DNA from: an uncultured Pseudomonadota bacterium
GTDB lineage: Bacteria; Pseudomonadota; Gammaproteobacteria; UBA6186; Azoamicaceae
Direction: 5' to 3'
DNA length: 33,773 nt
NCBI GenBank assembly: GCA_902827015.1
Contig: CADEGZ010000009.1
Coordinates: 1 to 33,773 of the forward strand
In this document: one piece after another, positions 1 to 6,569 of the stretch
Position numbering within the stretch: position 1 is the stretch's first letter
Layout of the letters: every line of letters begins with the position of its first letter
Notes under the pieces: model-generated
Seen by the model: the letters and a program-made list of their open reading frames with translations, nothing else
Database searches by the model: none
Told to the model about the DNA's origin: nothing
Position numbers and translations under genes: made by a program

Positions 1-128
1 GATATGTTCTAGACAACTTTATGGTAGTGGTCTAGACCATTAAAGTCATTTCAACTAGACTGAAAATTACCGGAAATTGGTTGCCTATTTGTTGACCTAT
101 TAAACATTAACCTAGGGAATATATAAAA

Positions 129-632
129 ATGACTAAGCCTAAACGTATTTTCATCGTCGGACATATGGGTGCACGTAAATCATTAGTGGGTGAAGCTTTA
201 GCTAAAAAACTTGGTTGGCAGTATATCGATGCCAATCCTGGTTTAGAGCGTTACATTGGACGAAATTTGAATGAAATTTTGGGAAAACAGGGTGAGGAAG
301 CATTTCATCAATGTGAATCTGAAATAATATCTCATTATATTGGCAAAGAGCAGGTTGTGGTAATACTGGAAGAAGCTGTAATCGCCACAGAAAAAAATAG
401 AAAATTGTTATCCTCGGAGTTTGTTGTTTATTTAAAAGTCTCAACACCGGTGCAAATTGAACGGTGGCCAAGTGGCCGATCTCCACTACTCCCAATCGCT
501 GATCGAAAAGCATTTTTAGATAAACAGCATCTTGAACGCGATAGCTTATTTGAAGAAGTAGCTGTGCTGGCCATAGACTCTATTTCTACTGAAGAAGATG
601 TAAATAAAATAATAAAAGCACTTGAAAAATAG
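129..632 (+). CDS. Degenerate shikimate kinase-like P-loop protein
   Basis: The 167-residue length and overall pattern match AroK-type shikimate kinases, which phosphorylate shikimate in chorismate synthesis. Visible matches are a P-loop region GHMGARKS (residues 11-18), an Asp after the second strand (D34), GEEAF, a VVxL strand and a C-terminal ERDSLFEEVA that aligns with ERNPLYEE of E. coli AroK. Several active-site positions are changed: the P-loop glycine before GKS is Arg, the DxD becomes DAN, the shikimate-binding FRxRE becomes FHQCE, the GGG loop is EEA, and the lid reads PSGRSPLL. I infer a catalytically dead or repurposed paralogue rather than a working AroK. AGGGA at 114-118 lies about 10 nt before the ATG. 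No aroB or pilQ neighbour is present, unlike the usual aroK context. The fold assignment is fairly secure; the present role is unknown. Confidence 0.75.
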   Translation: MTKPKRIFIVGHMGARKSLVGEALAKKLGWQYIDANPGLERYIGRNLNEILGKQGEEAFHQCESEIISHYIGKEQVVVILEEAVIATEKNRKLLSSEFVVYLKVSTPVQIERWPSGRSPLLPIADRKAFLDKQHLERDSLFEEVAVLAIDSISTEEDVNKIIKALEK

Positions 633-690
633 AAGTCTATAACCTGACCACCGTTGCACTAATCTTGGTTTGTAACAAAAATTCTTTGTT

Positions 691-704
691 TGTGTATATA
701 CACA
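691..704. promoter_or_regulatory. 14-bp perfect palindrome, candidate operator
   Basis: TGTGTATATACACA is identical to its reverse complement. It lies about 80 bp upstream of the orphan gene starting at 786, just before weak promoter-like hexamers TTGCAT (708-713) and TAATAT (731-736) separated by 17 bp. A dimeric repressor or activator could bind here. The spacing resembles LexA-type sites, but the CTG/CAG ends are missing, so I do not assign a regulator. Confidence 0.3.
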
Positions 705-785
705 TCATTGCATTGACTATTTGTAATTGTTAATATGCACACTGCATGTAAATTTTAAAAATTAATGTTAATTTGGAGATTGACT

Positions 786-1646
786 ATGAGTACTAATGAG
801 ATAGAGATAGCTGCTAAAATTCTTGTTGGACTAAAAAGAAAACAAACGAATGAATTTGAGTTTGATGCAAATACTGGGATAACGGATTTTAATAGTAAAC
901 AATTAAAGAAAAATTTTGAAGAGATTCTAAAAGAGTTTTCCTATGAATCAAAAGAACAAGAAAGCGAAAGATCCCCTGTTAGCCATTTTTCCCTGGGTTA
1001 TCATGTTGCAAGAAAGCTTACTCCAAATACTGGTGGAGGAATAGGGAGCTTTGAGGCAGAGGTAGATTACAGGCAGGAAAAATTCGATATTTTGAATTTT
1101 TGCAAGTTAGTGACAAGTCTTCAAATTTCCTATGATGATCGATTTCATACTCCATCTGATGTTAATACTTATGCTTCAAAAGAACTTGTCAGCGAAATAA
1201 AACAAATATTTTTGACCTTAGATAAAAAGACATTGCCGATGGCTTTATTATCAGGAGGGGCTGAATTAAAAGTTCAACTTCAATTGGCTTTAATGGGTTT
1301 ATTAAGACAACTTCTTGAATTAGACGCCCAAAATCTTGCAAAAAAGTACTTGGAGATTCCAGTAGAGCAACATAGAATATCTACAGTAGGGGCTAATTTT
1401 GATTCTTTAGATAAATTTCGACACTATATGCATGGGCAACTTCATGGCTCTAAAAAACACCTCATGCCTTTTAGATTTTTATTTCCAATGGCTGATCCTG
1501 GTAGTGACGTACCAGATGAATTAAGGCAATCCAAAGTAAAGCCCTTTATTGATCAAATAGAAGCTGTGTTTAATATAGCCTTTTCTGGAGAACGGCCTGC
1601 GCCGACAAACCGTCGTTGTGTATCTTCTGTTGGGCGGTTTTTTTAG
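786..1646 (+). CDS. Orphan protein of unknown function
   Basis: The 286-residue product matches no family I recognise. The ATG at 786 is preceded by GGAG at 775-778 with 7-nt spacing, so it is preferred over an in-frame start seven codons upstream. The protein is soluble in appearance, with no signal peptide or membrane segment. It is mixed charged and helical, with a Gly-rich patch (NTGGGIG, about residue 80) and a His-rich stretch around residues 215-230 (YMHGQLHGSKKH). The last dozen codons run through a terminator-like stem-loop and the stop codon sits in its T tract, so the C-terminal tail (RRCVSSVGRFF) may be a by-product of RNA structure. It stands alone between the AroK-like gene and the LRR gene. 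A host-directed or phage-derived role is possible but unsupported. Confidence 0.7.
   Translation: MSTNEIEIAAKILVGLKRKQTNEFEFDANTGITDFNSKQLKKNFEEILKEFSYESKEQESERSPVSHFSLGYHVARKLTPNTGGGIGSFEAEVDYRQEKFDILNFCKLVTSLQISYDDRFHTPSDVNTYASKELVSEIKQIFLTLDKKTLPMALLSGGAELKVQLQLALMGLLRQLLELDAQNLAKKYLEIPVEQHRISTVGANFDSLDKFRHYMHGQLHGSKKHLMPFRFLFPMADPGSDVPDELRQSKVKPFIDQIEAVFNIAFSGERPAPTNRRCVSSVGRFF
1607..1644 (+). terminator. Intrinsic terminator overlapping the 3' end of the orphan gene
   Basis: An 8-bp stem (1607-1614 with 1633-1640, one G-U pair) has an 18-nt loop and runs directly into seven T residues at 1638-1644. It lies inside the coding region and overlaps the TAG stop codon at 1644-1646. The form fits a Rho-independent terminator. 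Confidence 0.5.
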
Positions 1647-1692
1647 AGGAGGATCCGAAATAGTAATTGACGTGCCCTAAAAAACCGTGTAT

Positions 1693-1724
1693 AAGCACCC
1701 TTAACGAGATAAATAAGGGTGCTT
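1693..1724 (+). promoter_or_regulatory. RBS-sequestering hairpin before the LRR gene
   Basis: A perfect 11-bp inverted repeat (1693-1703 with 1714-1724) encloses a 10-nt loop. The right arm contains the only good Shine-Dalgarno sequence for the next gene, AAGGG at 1715-1719, 7 nt before the ATG at 1727. If the hairpin forms in the mRNA, the RBS is buried, which suggests translational control (for example by temperature, an RNA or a protein). Alternatively it is a terminator of upstream transcription, with a short TTTT at 1723-1726. Confidence 0.5.
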
Positions 1725-1726
1725 TT

Positions 1727-2092
1727 ATGTTTACCATTGATGATTATTGCTGTATAGCGTTGACAAAAAAAACGCCATTATTATGTTTTGGTGCCCTAGG
1801 GCTAACGGATGCTGATGTAGCAGAGCTTTGCAAGGCTTTAAAAGAAAATAACACTGTTGAAACGTTGCAATTTTTTTCTAACGGAATTACTCAAGTTGGC
1901 GCTTATAGTATTGCAGCACTAATATTATCAAATCCTAATATTAAAAATATTGATCTGTCGAATAATAATATAGATCAAAATGGTCAGAATGCCATTTATC
2001 AAGCTATTGAGAAAAGTCAGAGAGCTGTTGAGGTTAATTTTGAAAACAATATTTCTGTTAATCAAGACATTCGAGCCAGGTTATCGATATAA
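1727..2092 (+). CDS. Small leucine-rich repeat protein (ribonuclease-inhibitor type)
   Basis: The 121-residue protein has LRR units of the ribonuclease-inhibitor kind: LCFGALGLTDADVAELCKAL (about residues 19-38), then VETLQFFSNGITQVGAYSIA and IKNIDLSNNNIDQNGQNAIY, each about 28 residues with LxxLxLxxNxI character. Such short LRR domains bind proteins, and in intracellular bacteria they are often effectors. I chose ATG 1727 over a TTG 60 nt upstream because AAGGG is spaced correctly before it. The stop codon TAA is also the left flank of the adjacent palindromic element, so the 3' end may have been set by that insertion. No signal peptide is seen. The target is unknown. Confidence 0.75.
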   Translation: MFTIDDYCCIALTKKTPLLCFGALGLTDADVAELCKALKENNTVETLQFFSNGITQVGAYSIAALILSNPNIKNIDLSNNNIDQNGQNAIYQAIEKSQRAVEVNFENNISVNQDIRARLSI

Positions 2093-2276
2093 GGGGTCGT
2101 TCAAAAATAACTTTGCCTTTTTTGCATCTTACTCCACTCTAATATTATCTTTAAACGTTCCTCAGTCGAAAAATCTCGAGATACTTCGGTATCCTCGCTA
2201 TTTTCCTTCTTCCAGTACGTTTAAATTTGAAGTTACATTGGGAGCCAAAAAGGCAAAGTTATTTTTGAACAACCCC
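2093..2276. mobile_element. MITE-like 184-bp palindromic element
   Basis: The terminal inverted repeats pair 2092-2122 with 2247-2277 over 31 bp with one mismatch. Symmetry continues inward: TTTAAACGT at 2150-2158 mirrors 2217-2225. The centre is a hairpin with CGAG-ATAC (2177-2184), a TTCG loop (2185-2188) and GTAT-C-CTCG (2189-2197). TAA flanks both ends (2090-2092 and 2277-2279), as expected for a 3-bp target duplication of the TNA type made by some IS5-related transposases. No transposase is encoded; a 99-codon open frame across it is a by-product. I see no second copy in this window, so the parent IS cannot be named. Confidence 0.65.
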
Positions 2277-2296
2277 TAAAGTTTGATTTTATTATT

Positions 2297-2935
2297 TTAG
2301 AGTTTTTTTATTTTCAAAAAACTTGCTTCTCCTATTTTAAAAAATAAGAATAAAGACAATATGGAAGTTATAACAGTAAAAATAGCAATGAACACTATTC
2401 TTAAATAAAAACTGATCCAGGCAACCATCTGTGCTCTATTGCCAATGTTTTCATCTAATATTATTCGATATATCGAGGGTTCAAAAGTTTTAGCAGCGTT
2501 TATTGAAATATGAATAATATAATTGCCTTTTGAAATTTCAAAACATCCTAGATTTCGGTTTACTTCTTTAGCGTTGATAGATCCGCTAAATGTTTGGGCT
2601 TTGGTAGTGCCTTGTTGTATGACATCCTGATTGTGTTCAATTTTCCAATGAAGATCCAATTCTTCTAGGGCATTAAATGGCTTTTTTGAATATTCATTTT
2701 CTTGTAATGGGAATGCCCTGTCTTTTTCAAGCAAGAGGCAATAAGAGGTTTTTTTAGTAATGGAAAAGCGATAACTTTTGCTATGGATGGCGTCAAGAGA
2801 AATAGGCATGCGTAGCACATGTAGTCCAGATGGGGTAAGGCATTCAACTGGAAAATAAATGGCGATAATTAATAATAACGAAGAGAGCAAAGTATAGGAT
2901 AGATGTTTGAATATTGTGAAGGGTATAATCTTCAA
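2297..2935 (-). CDS. Hypothetical membrane protein with periplasmic domain
   Basis: The 212-residue protein has a hydrophobic N-terminal segment (about residues 11-30, LSYTLLSSLLLIIAIYF) and a second near the C terminus (about residues 176-200, FYLRIVFIAIFTVITSILSL). Between them lie about 140 mostly beta-rich residues, probably periplasmic. A short Lys-rich tail (KIKKL) would remain in the cytoplasm. The start appears to be TTG, with AGGA about 12 nt upstream, so the exact start is uncertain. It begins 13 nt after the DUF498 gene ends and is probably co-transcribed with it. No family recognised. Confidence 0.65.
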   Translation of the reverse strand: MKIIPFTIFKHLSYTLLSSLLLIIAIYFPVECLTPSGLHVLRMPISLDAIHSKSYRFSITKKTSYCLLLEKDRAFPLQENEYSKKPFNALEELDLHWKIEHNQDVIQQGTTKAQTFSGSINAKEVNRNLGCFEISKGNYIIHISINAAKTFEPSIYRIILDENIGNRAQMVAWISFYLRIVFIAIFTVITSILSLFLFFKIGEASFLKIKKL

Positions 2936-2948
2936 ATTTGATATTTTC

Positions 2949-3317
2949 CTAACATAATAATGTGGCTGCTACATGGCGACCTTCTGCCATTAAAAGCATA
3001 TAAGTTCGACAGGCTGCAGCAGTACTCATCACTTCAAAGCCAATTTTGTGTTCAATGAGAGTTGAAAAAATTTCAACGTCAGGGAAACGGCTTGTTTCTC
3101 CTGTTCCAAGCAATACAACTTGGGGTTTGTGCGGCAATAAAATTTCGAAATGCTTAGAAGTTAAGCTTTCAAAGGAATCTACCTCCCACGGCGCAATCAA
3201 TAGCTCTGGCATGATCAAAATGGAGCAGTTATAAGTTTGTTTGTTAACTATAATGCTTCCTTTACGATAAGCTTTAATTTGATAGGAAGCGTTACCATTA
3301 TCTAGTGCAAATTCCAT
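2949..3317 (-). CDS. Mth938/DUF498 domain protein (Xcc1710-like)
   Basis: The whole 122-residue protein matches the Mth938-like (DUF498/DUF598) family, related to mitochondrial NDUFAF3. Features are ILIMPELLIAPWEVDSF near residue 34, a strand VVLLGTGETSRFP (about residues 68-80), IGFEVMSTAAACRTYMLL (about residues 92-109) and a closing EGRHVAATLL. Bacterial members are small cytoplasmic single-domain proteins of unclear biochemical role. The gene is divergent from recJ across a gap of about 50 bp, so the two promoters must share a very short region. The ATG has a weak AGGT upstream. Confidence 0.85.
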   Translation of the reverse strand: MEFALDNGNASYQIKAYRKGSIIVNKQTYNCSILIMPELLIAPWEVDSFESLTSKHFEILLPHKPQVVLLGTGETSRFPDVEIFSTLIEHKIGFEVMSTAAACRTYMLLMAEGRHVAATLLC

Positions 3318-3371
3318 GTTACCTATTGTACTCTAAAACTTTTTAGCATGAGGATCATTTTAAGGAAAATG

Positions 3372-5150
3372 ATGGTGGATATTGATTTACCAAGACCACT
3401 CATTAAAACCAGAGCCTATAGTGAAGAACGAGAAGCTCAAGGCCTAGCAGTAGGGTTACATCCCATTTTGGCTAGAGTTATTGCTTCCAGACCCTTGCCA
3501 TCTGATCTCCCCCTTTTAGAAGTATTATCCCCTCGGTTAAAAAATTTATTCTCGCCTTTTAATATGGCGGATATGGATGAGGCTGCCGAGCGGGTAGCAA
3601 TGGCGATTATTCAAGGCGAGTACATTGGAATAGAAACCGATCATGATTGTGATGGCCAGACCAGCCATGCCGTGCTGTATCATAATTTAACGACACATTT
3701 TAAACATCCTAAAGCTAAGATTTTTTCTTATATTGGGCATCGACTTACGGAAGGATATGGTTTATCAGAGCCTGTCGCTTTACGGATCTTAAATGATTCT
3801 CCACGAGCCAGTTTAGTGATTACTGCAGATAACGGTTCTTCAGATGAATCACGGATCCGACTTTTAAAAGAAGCGGGTATAGATGTTATTGTAACTGATC
3901 ATCATGAGTTACCCAAGGAAGGACCACCTAAAAGTGCTTATGCTTGTTTAAACCCTACTCGGGAAGCGTGTGGTTATGGGGATCCTTATATTGCGGGTTG
4001 TATGGTTGCTTGGTTATTATGTGCTGCAACTCGCCAAAAATTAATCACTAAGGGTTATTTGCCTGCTACAGCACCTACTTTAATCGATTCATTAGATTTT
4101 GTGGCTGTTGGTACGATTGCAGATTGTGTCAGTATTGCTCGCAGTGTGAATAATAGAGTCGTTGTTTCTTATGGTTTGAAATTAATTGAGGCTGGTGTAC
4201 GACCTTGTTGGCGGGCTATTAAAGTACATACGCCGGGTCCACTTCGTTCGGAAGATTTAGGTTTTCGAATTGCACCACTTTTAAATAGTGATGGTCGTCT
4301 ATCTACTGCATTTGGATCAGTAAATTTTTTATTAGCACAAACAGATGTTGATGCCAAAACCAGTCTAATTTCTTTACAGGAATATAATACTGAACGTAAA
4401 GTAATTCAACAAGATATTGTTTTGAAGGGGCTGGTAGAAGCCAAATCTCAGATGGATCAAGGAAAGAGTAGTCTTTGTATTTATCTTAAAGAGAGCCATG
4501 CAGGTGTGCAAGGTATTGCTGCAAGCCGAATTAAGGACATTTTTGGCCGACCCACCATTTTTTTTGCCACTAAAATTTCAGATCCATCACTAATAACGGG
4601 CTCTATACGTGGGATTGAAAACTTTCATGTACGGCAAGCACTTCAGGAAATTTATCATCAACACCCACATATGTTAATTGCTTTTGGCGGGCATAAAGGG
4701 GCCGGAGGATTAACGTTACAAGCAAAAGACTTTGAGAAATTTTCTAAAAGCTTTGAAATGGCGACTCGTTTACAGTTAAAGGATGAAAAATTAGGCCCTA
4801 TTATTTGGACTGAAGGAACTTTACCTATTAAATATTTTAATTTAGAACTATTAGAAGCTTTAAAAGAACTAGAACCATTTGGTAGAGAATTTGAATCTCC
4901 CGTTTTTGAACTAAATGCTTGTTTAAAAGAAATTCGTTTTATTGGAGATGGCACACATGCGCGGATCAGGCTTGAAGCGGATGGGGTTTATTTAACAGGA
5001 GTTTGGTTTAAAATGAGACAAACCATGCAATCGCCAATTTTTATAAAATTAGGAGATTATGTTAAAGTTGCTTTTTCAGTAAAAGAAAATGTCTTTGCTA
5101 ATCGGCGAACTATTGATATTCATATTGTCCACATGGAACACACCCTTTGA
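3372..5150 (+). CDS. recJ: Single-stranded-DNA-specific exonuclease RecJ
   Basis: RecJ is a 5'-3' ssDNA exonuclease used in recombination and repair. The 592-residue length fits the family. DHH-phosphoesterase motifs are in order: TDHDCDGQTSHA (usually GDFDADGATS; the metal-binding Asp residues are kept), HRLTEGYGLS, VITADNGSS, VIVTDHHELP (the DHH motif), APLLNSDGRLS, and in the second domain ASRIKDIFGRP and FGGHKGAGGL (DHHA1). The C-terminal OB-like domain includes LEPFGREFESPVFEL. I chose ATG 3372 because AAGGA (3362-3366) is 5 nt upstream; an ATG at 3348 lacks a Shine-Dalgarno. Motif I is unusual (His and Gln in place of Phe and Ala), so it could be a divergent RecJ paralogue. Confidence 0.9.
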   Translation: MVDIDLPRPLIKTRAYSEEREAQGLAVGLHPILARVIASRPLPSDLPLLEVLSPRLKNLFSPFNMADMDEAAERVAMAIIQGEYIGIETDHDCDGQTSHAVLYHNLTTHFKHPKAKIFSYIGHRLTEGYGLSEPVALRILNDSPRASLVITADNGSSDESRIRLLKEAGIDVIVTDHHELPKEGPPKSAYACLNPTREACGYGDPYIAGCMVAWLLCAATRQKLITKGYLPATAPTLIDSLDFVAVGTIADCVSIARSVNNRVVVSYGLKLIEAGVRPCWRAIKVHTPGPLRSEDLGFRIAPLLNSDGRLSTAFGSVNFLLAQTDVDAKTSLISLQEYNTERKVIQQDIVLKGLVEAKSQMDQGKSSLCIYLKESHAGVQGIAASRIKDIFGRPTIFFATKISDPSLITGSIRGIENFHVRQALQEIYHQHPHMLIAFGGHKGAGGLTLQAKDFEKFSKSFEMATRLQLKDEKLGPIIWTEGTLPIKYFNLELLEALKELEPFGREFESPVFELNACLKEIRFIGDGTHARIRLEADGVYLTGVWFKMRQTMQSPIFIKLGDYVKVAFSVKENVFANRRTIDIHIVHMEHTL

Positions 5151-5177
5151 GAATGAATTTTAGGCGTTGTTGCAATA

Positions 5178-6287
5178 CTAAAAAGTTGCCTTGGGTTTAA
5201 GTGCCATATTTCGTATGGACATTTCAAATAATTTTTGTTGTTTAACCTCCCACACTTTAGAAAATATGATAGGCTGGCAATTAAATTGGTGATGGTGCGT
5301 AGTTTCGTGGGTTTTCTGCCTTATACCTAATGTTACCTTATTATTTGCTAATACATTTTCTTCTTGAGGCCCCATTTCTAATGGTTGTTCTTTTGGTTTA
5401 ACTTTTTCAGGTCCTAAGTATACAGCAGATTCCATTTTGAATAATTTTTCTTGTAATTTAATTTTCTCGCGTGCTAAATATTCTATTTTTCGTAATAATT
5501 CATCAATTTGTTTATCGTAGATGGATCTTTCAAATTCTCTTGCTTCTTCATATTGCCAATGCATTTTATGAATATATTTTATAAGAGTTCTTGCGGCCGC
5601 AATTTGATCATGTTCTTGACAAAACATTGCAGCAACATAAAAAGGAGAAGACACACCTCTTAAGGAACAAGGTCGTAATAAGTGAATAGCTTTTTGAAAA
5701 CCTTCTGTAAAACCCTCATGTGTTACTTTGGCTTTGAATCGCTCAACACAACTGTGAGCAATAATCCTTTTTAAACTCATAATTATTTCATCAGGGATTT
5801 GTTCAACTTTACTACTAATTCTATTGAATAATTCATCTATATATTCAGAGTTATATTCAATTGAATCTTCACAGAAATTGACTGCTAAAATTGGATTTTT
5901 AGGATCTAGCCAAAGAGGTTCTAACCAACAACCCATTTCTCTAAATAGAGAATTATCTATTAGGCGTGCTAGATCGGCTTGAACTCGTAGGGGATTAGAA
6001 CTTGGGCGCATGTGGAAAATAAAGCGAGGACCTTCTTCTTCACGTCTGGTTGCTATATGCCTTCTCCAACCTTCATACTTAATTTCTCTTAAGGTTTGGT
6101 TAGGGTTAGGTGAGTAGTATGTGACTTGTTCTATAGAGGCATCTTGTTGGCAGCGCCATTCACCAATTTTGAAAGAGCCATAAGTCTCATCGCTTTTATG
6201 GTTTGTTTCAGTTTGCGATAATAGTAGATGAGCTGTCTTGAATCCTTCTATAAATTCTTCAAGCTGATCTTCTACTACCGTAGTCAT
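5178..6287 (-). CDS. Orphan protein with C-terminal coiled coil
   Basis: The 369-residue protein has no family I recognise. The N-terminal two thirds are mixed alpha/beta, with Trp- and Arg-rich patches (GEWRCQQD, EGWRRHIATRREEE). A predicted coiled coil covers about residues 245-290 (YEEAREFERS then LLRKIEYLAREKIKLQEKLF). A Pro/Glu-rich linker and a basic tail (ALKPKATF) follow. There is no signal peptide or membrane segment. It converges on recJ with only 27 bp between stops and diverges from the patatin gene. Its size, orphan status and neighbours suggest a translocated effector, but this is inference. ATG 6287 has AGGG about 10 nt upstream. Confidence 0.7.
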   Translation of the reverse strand: MTTVVEDQLEEFIEGFKTAHLLLSQTETNHKSDETYGSFKIGEWRCQQDASIEQVTYYSPNPNQTLREIKYEGWRRHIATRREEEGPRFIFHMRPSSNPLRVQADLARLIDNSLFREMGCWLEPLWLDPKNPILAVNFCEDSIEYNSEYIDELFNRISSKVEQIPDEIIMSLKRIIAHSCVERFKAKVTHEGFTEGFQKAIHLLRPCSLRGVSSPFYVAAMFCQEHDQIAAARTLIKYIHKMHWQYEEAREFERSIYDKQIDELLRKIEYLAREKIKLQEKLFKMESAVYLGPEKVKPKEQPLEMGPQEENVLANNKVTLGIRQKTHETTHHHQFNCQPIIFSKVWEVKQQKLFEMSIRNMALKPKATF

Positions 6288-6569
6288 ATAAAAATTTCCC
6301 TATTTATATTATTTAAATTCCATTAATTAAATTGTAGAACCAAATTTTAGATCTTTATTAAAACTAGTATCTCAATTCTTGTATATTCCTCAATAAACTA
6401 CCATAGAAATGAACTGTGTAATTGCATTGTACTTGAATGAAAGCTTTGTGCAATCCCCCTTTATTTAAATTTAATGTGGTTTTTAAAGGTTGATATTTCT
6501 ATACTTAAGTAAGAAGGCAAAATTTATAAATTAAATTAACTAATAAATAAATTGGGGGTTGTGCTAGCC

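Noticed and set aside
1-128. TCTAGAC/GTCTAGA inverted repeat (8-14 and 30-36) and TTGACC at 92-97 as regulatory sites
   Set aside because: The repeat is short and at the window edge, and no -10 with proper spacing to TTGACC is convincing.
1980-2279. Open frame of about 99 codons across the palindromic element
   Set aside because: It starts inside the LRR gene in another frame, has no RBS, and is a by-product of the element's inverted sequence.
5151-5200. IS end suggested by GTTGTTGCAA near the recJ stop
   Set aside because: No matching inverted repeat or transposase fragment was found; the match is too short.
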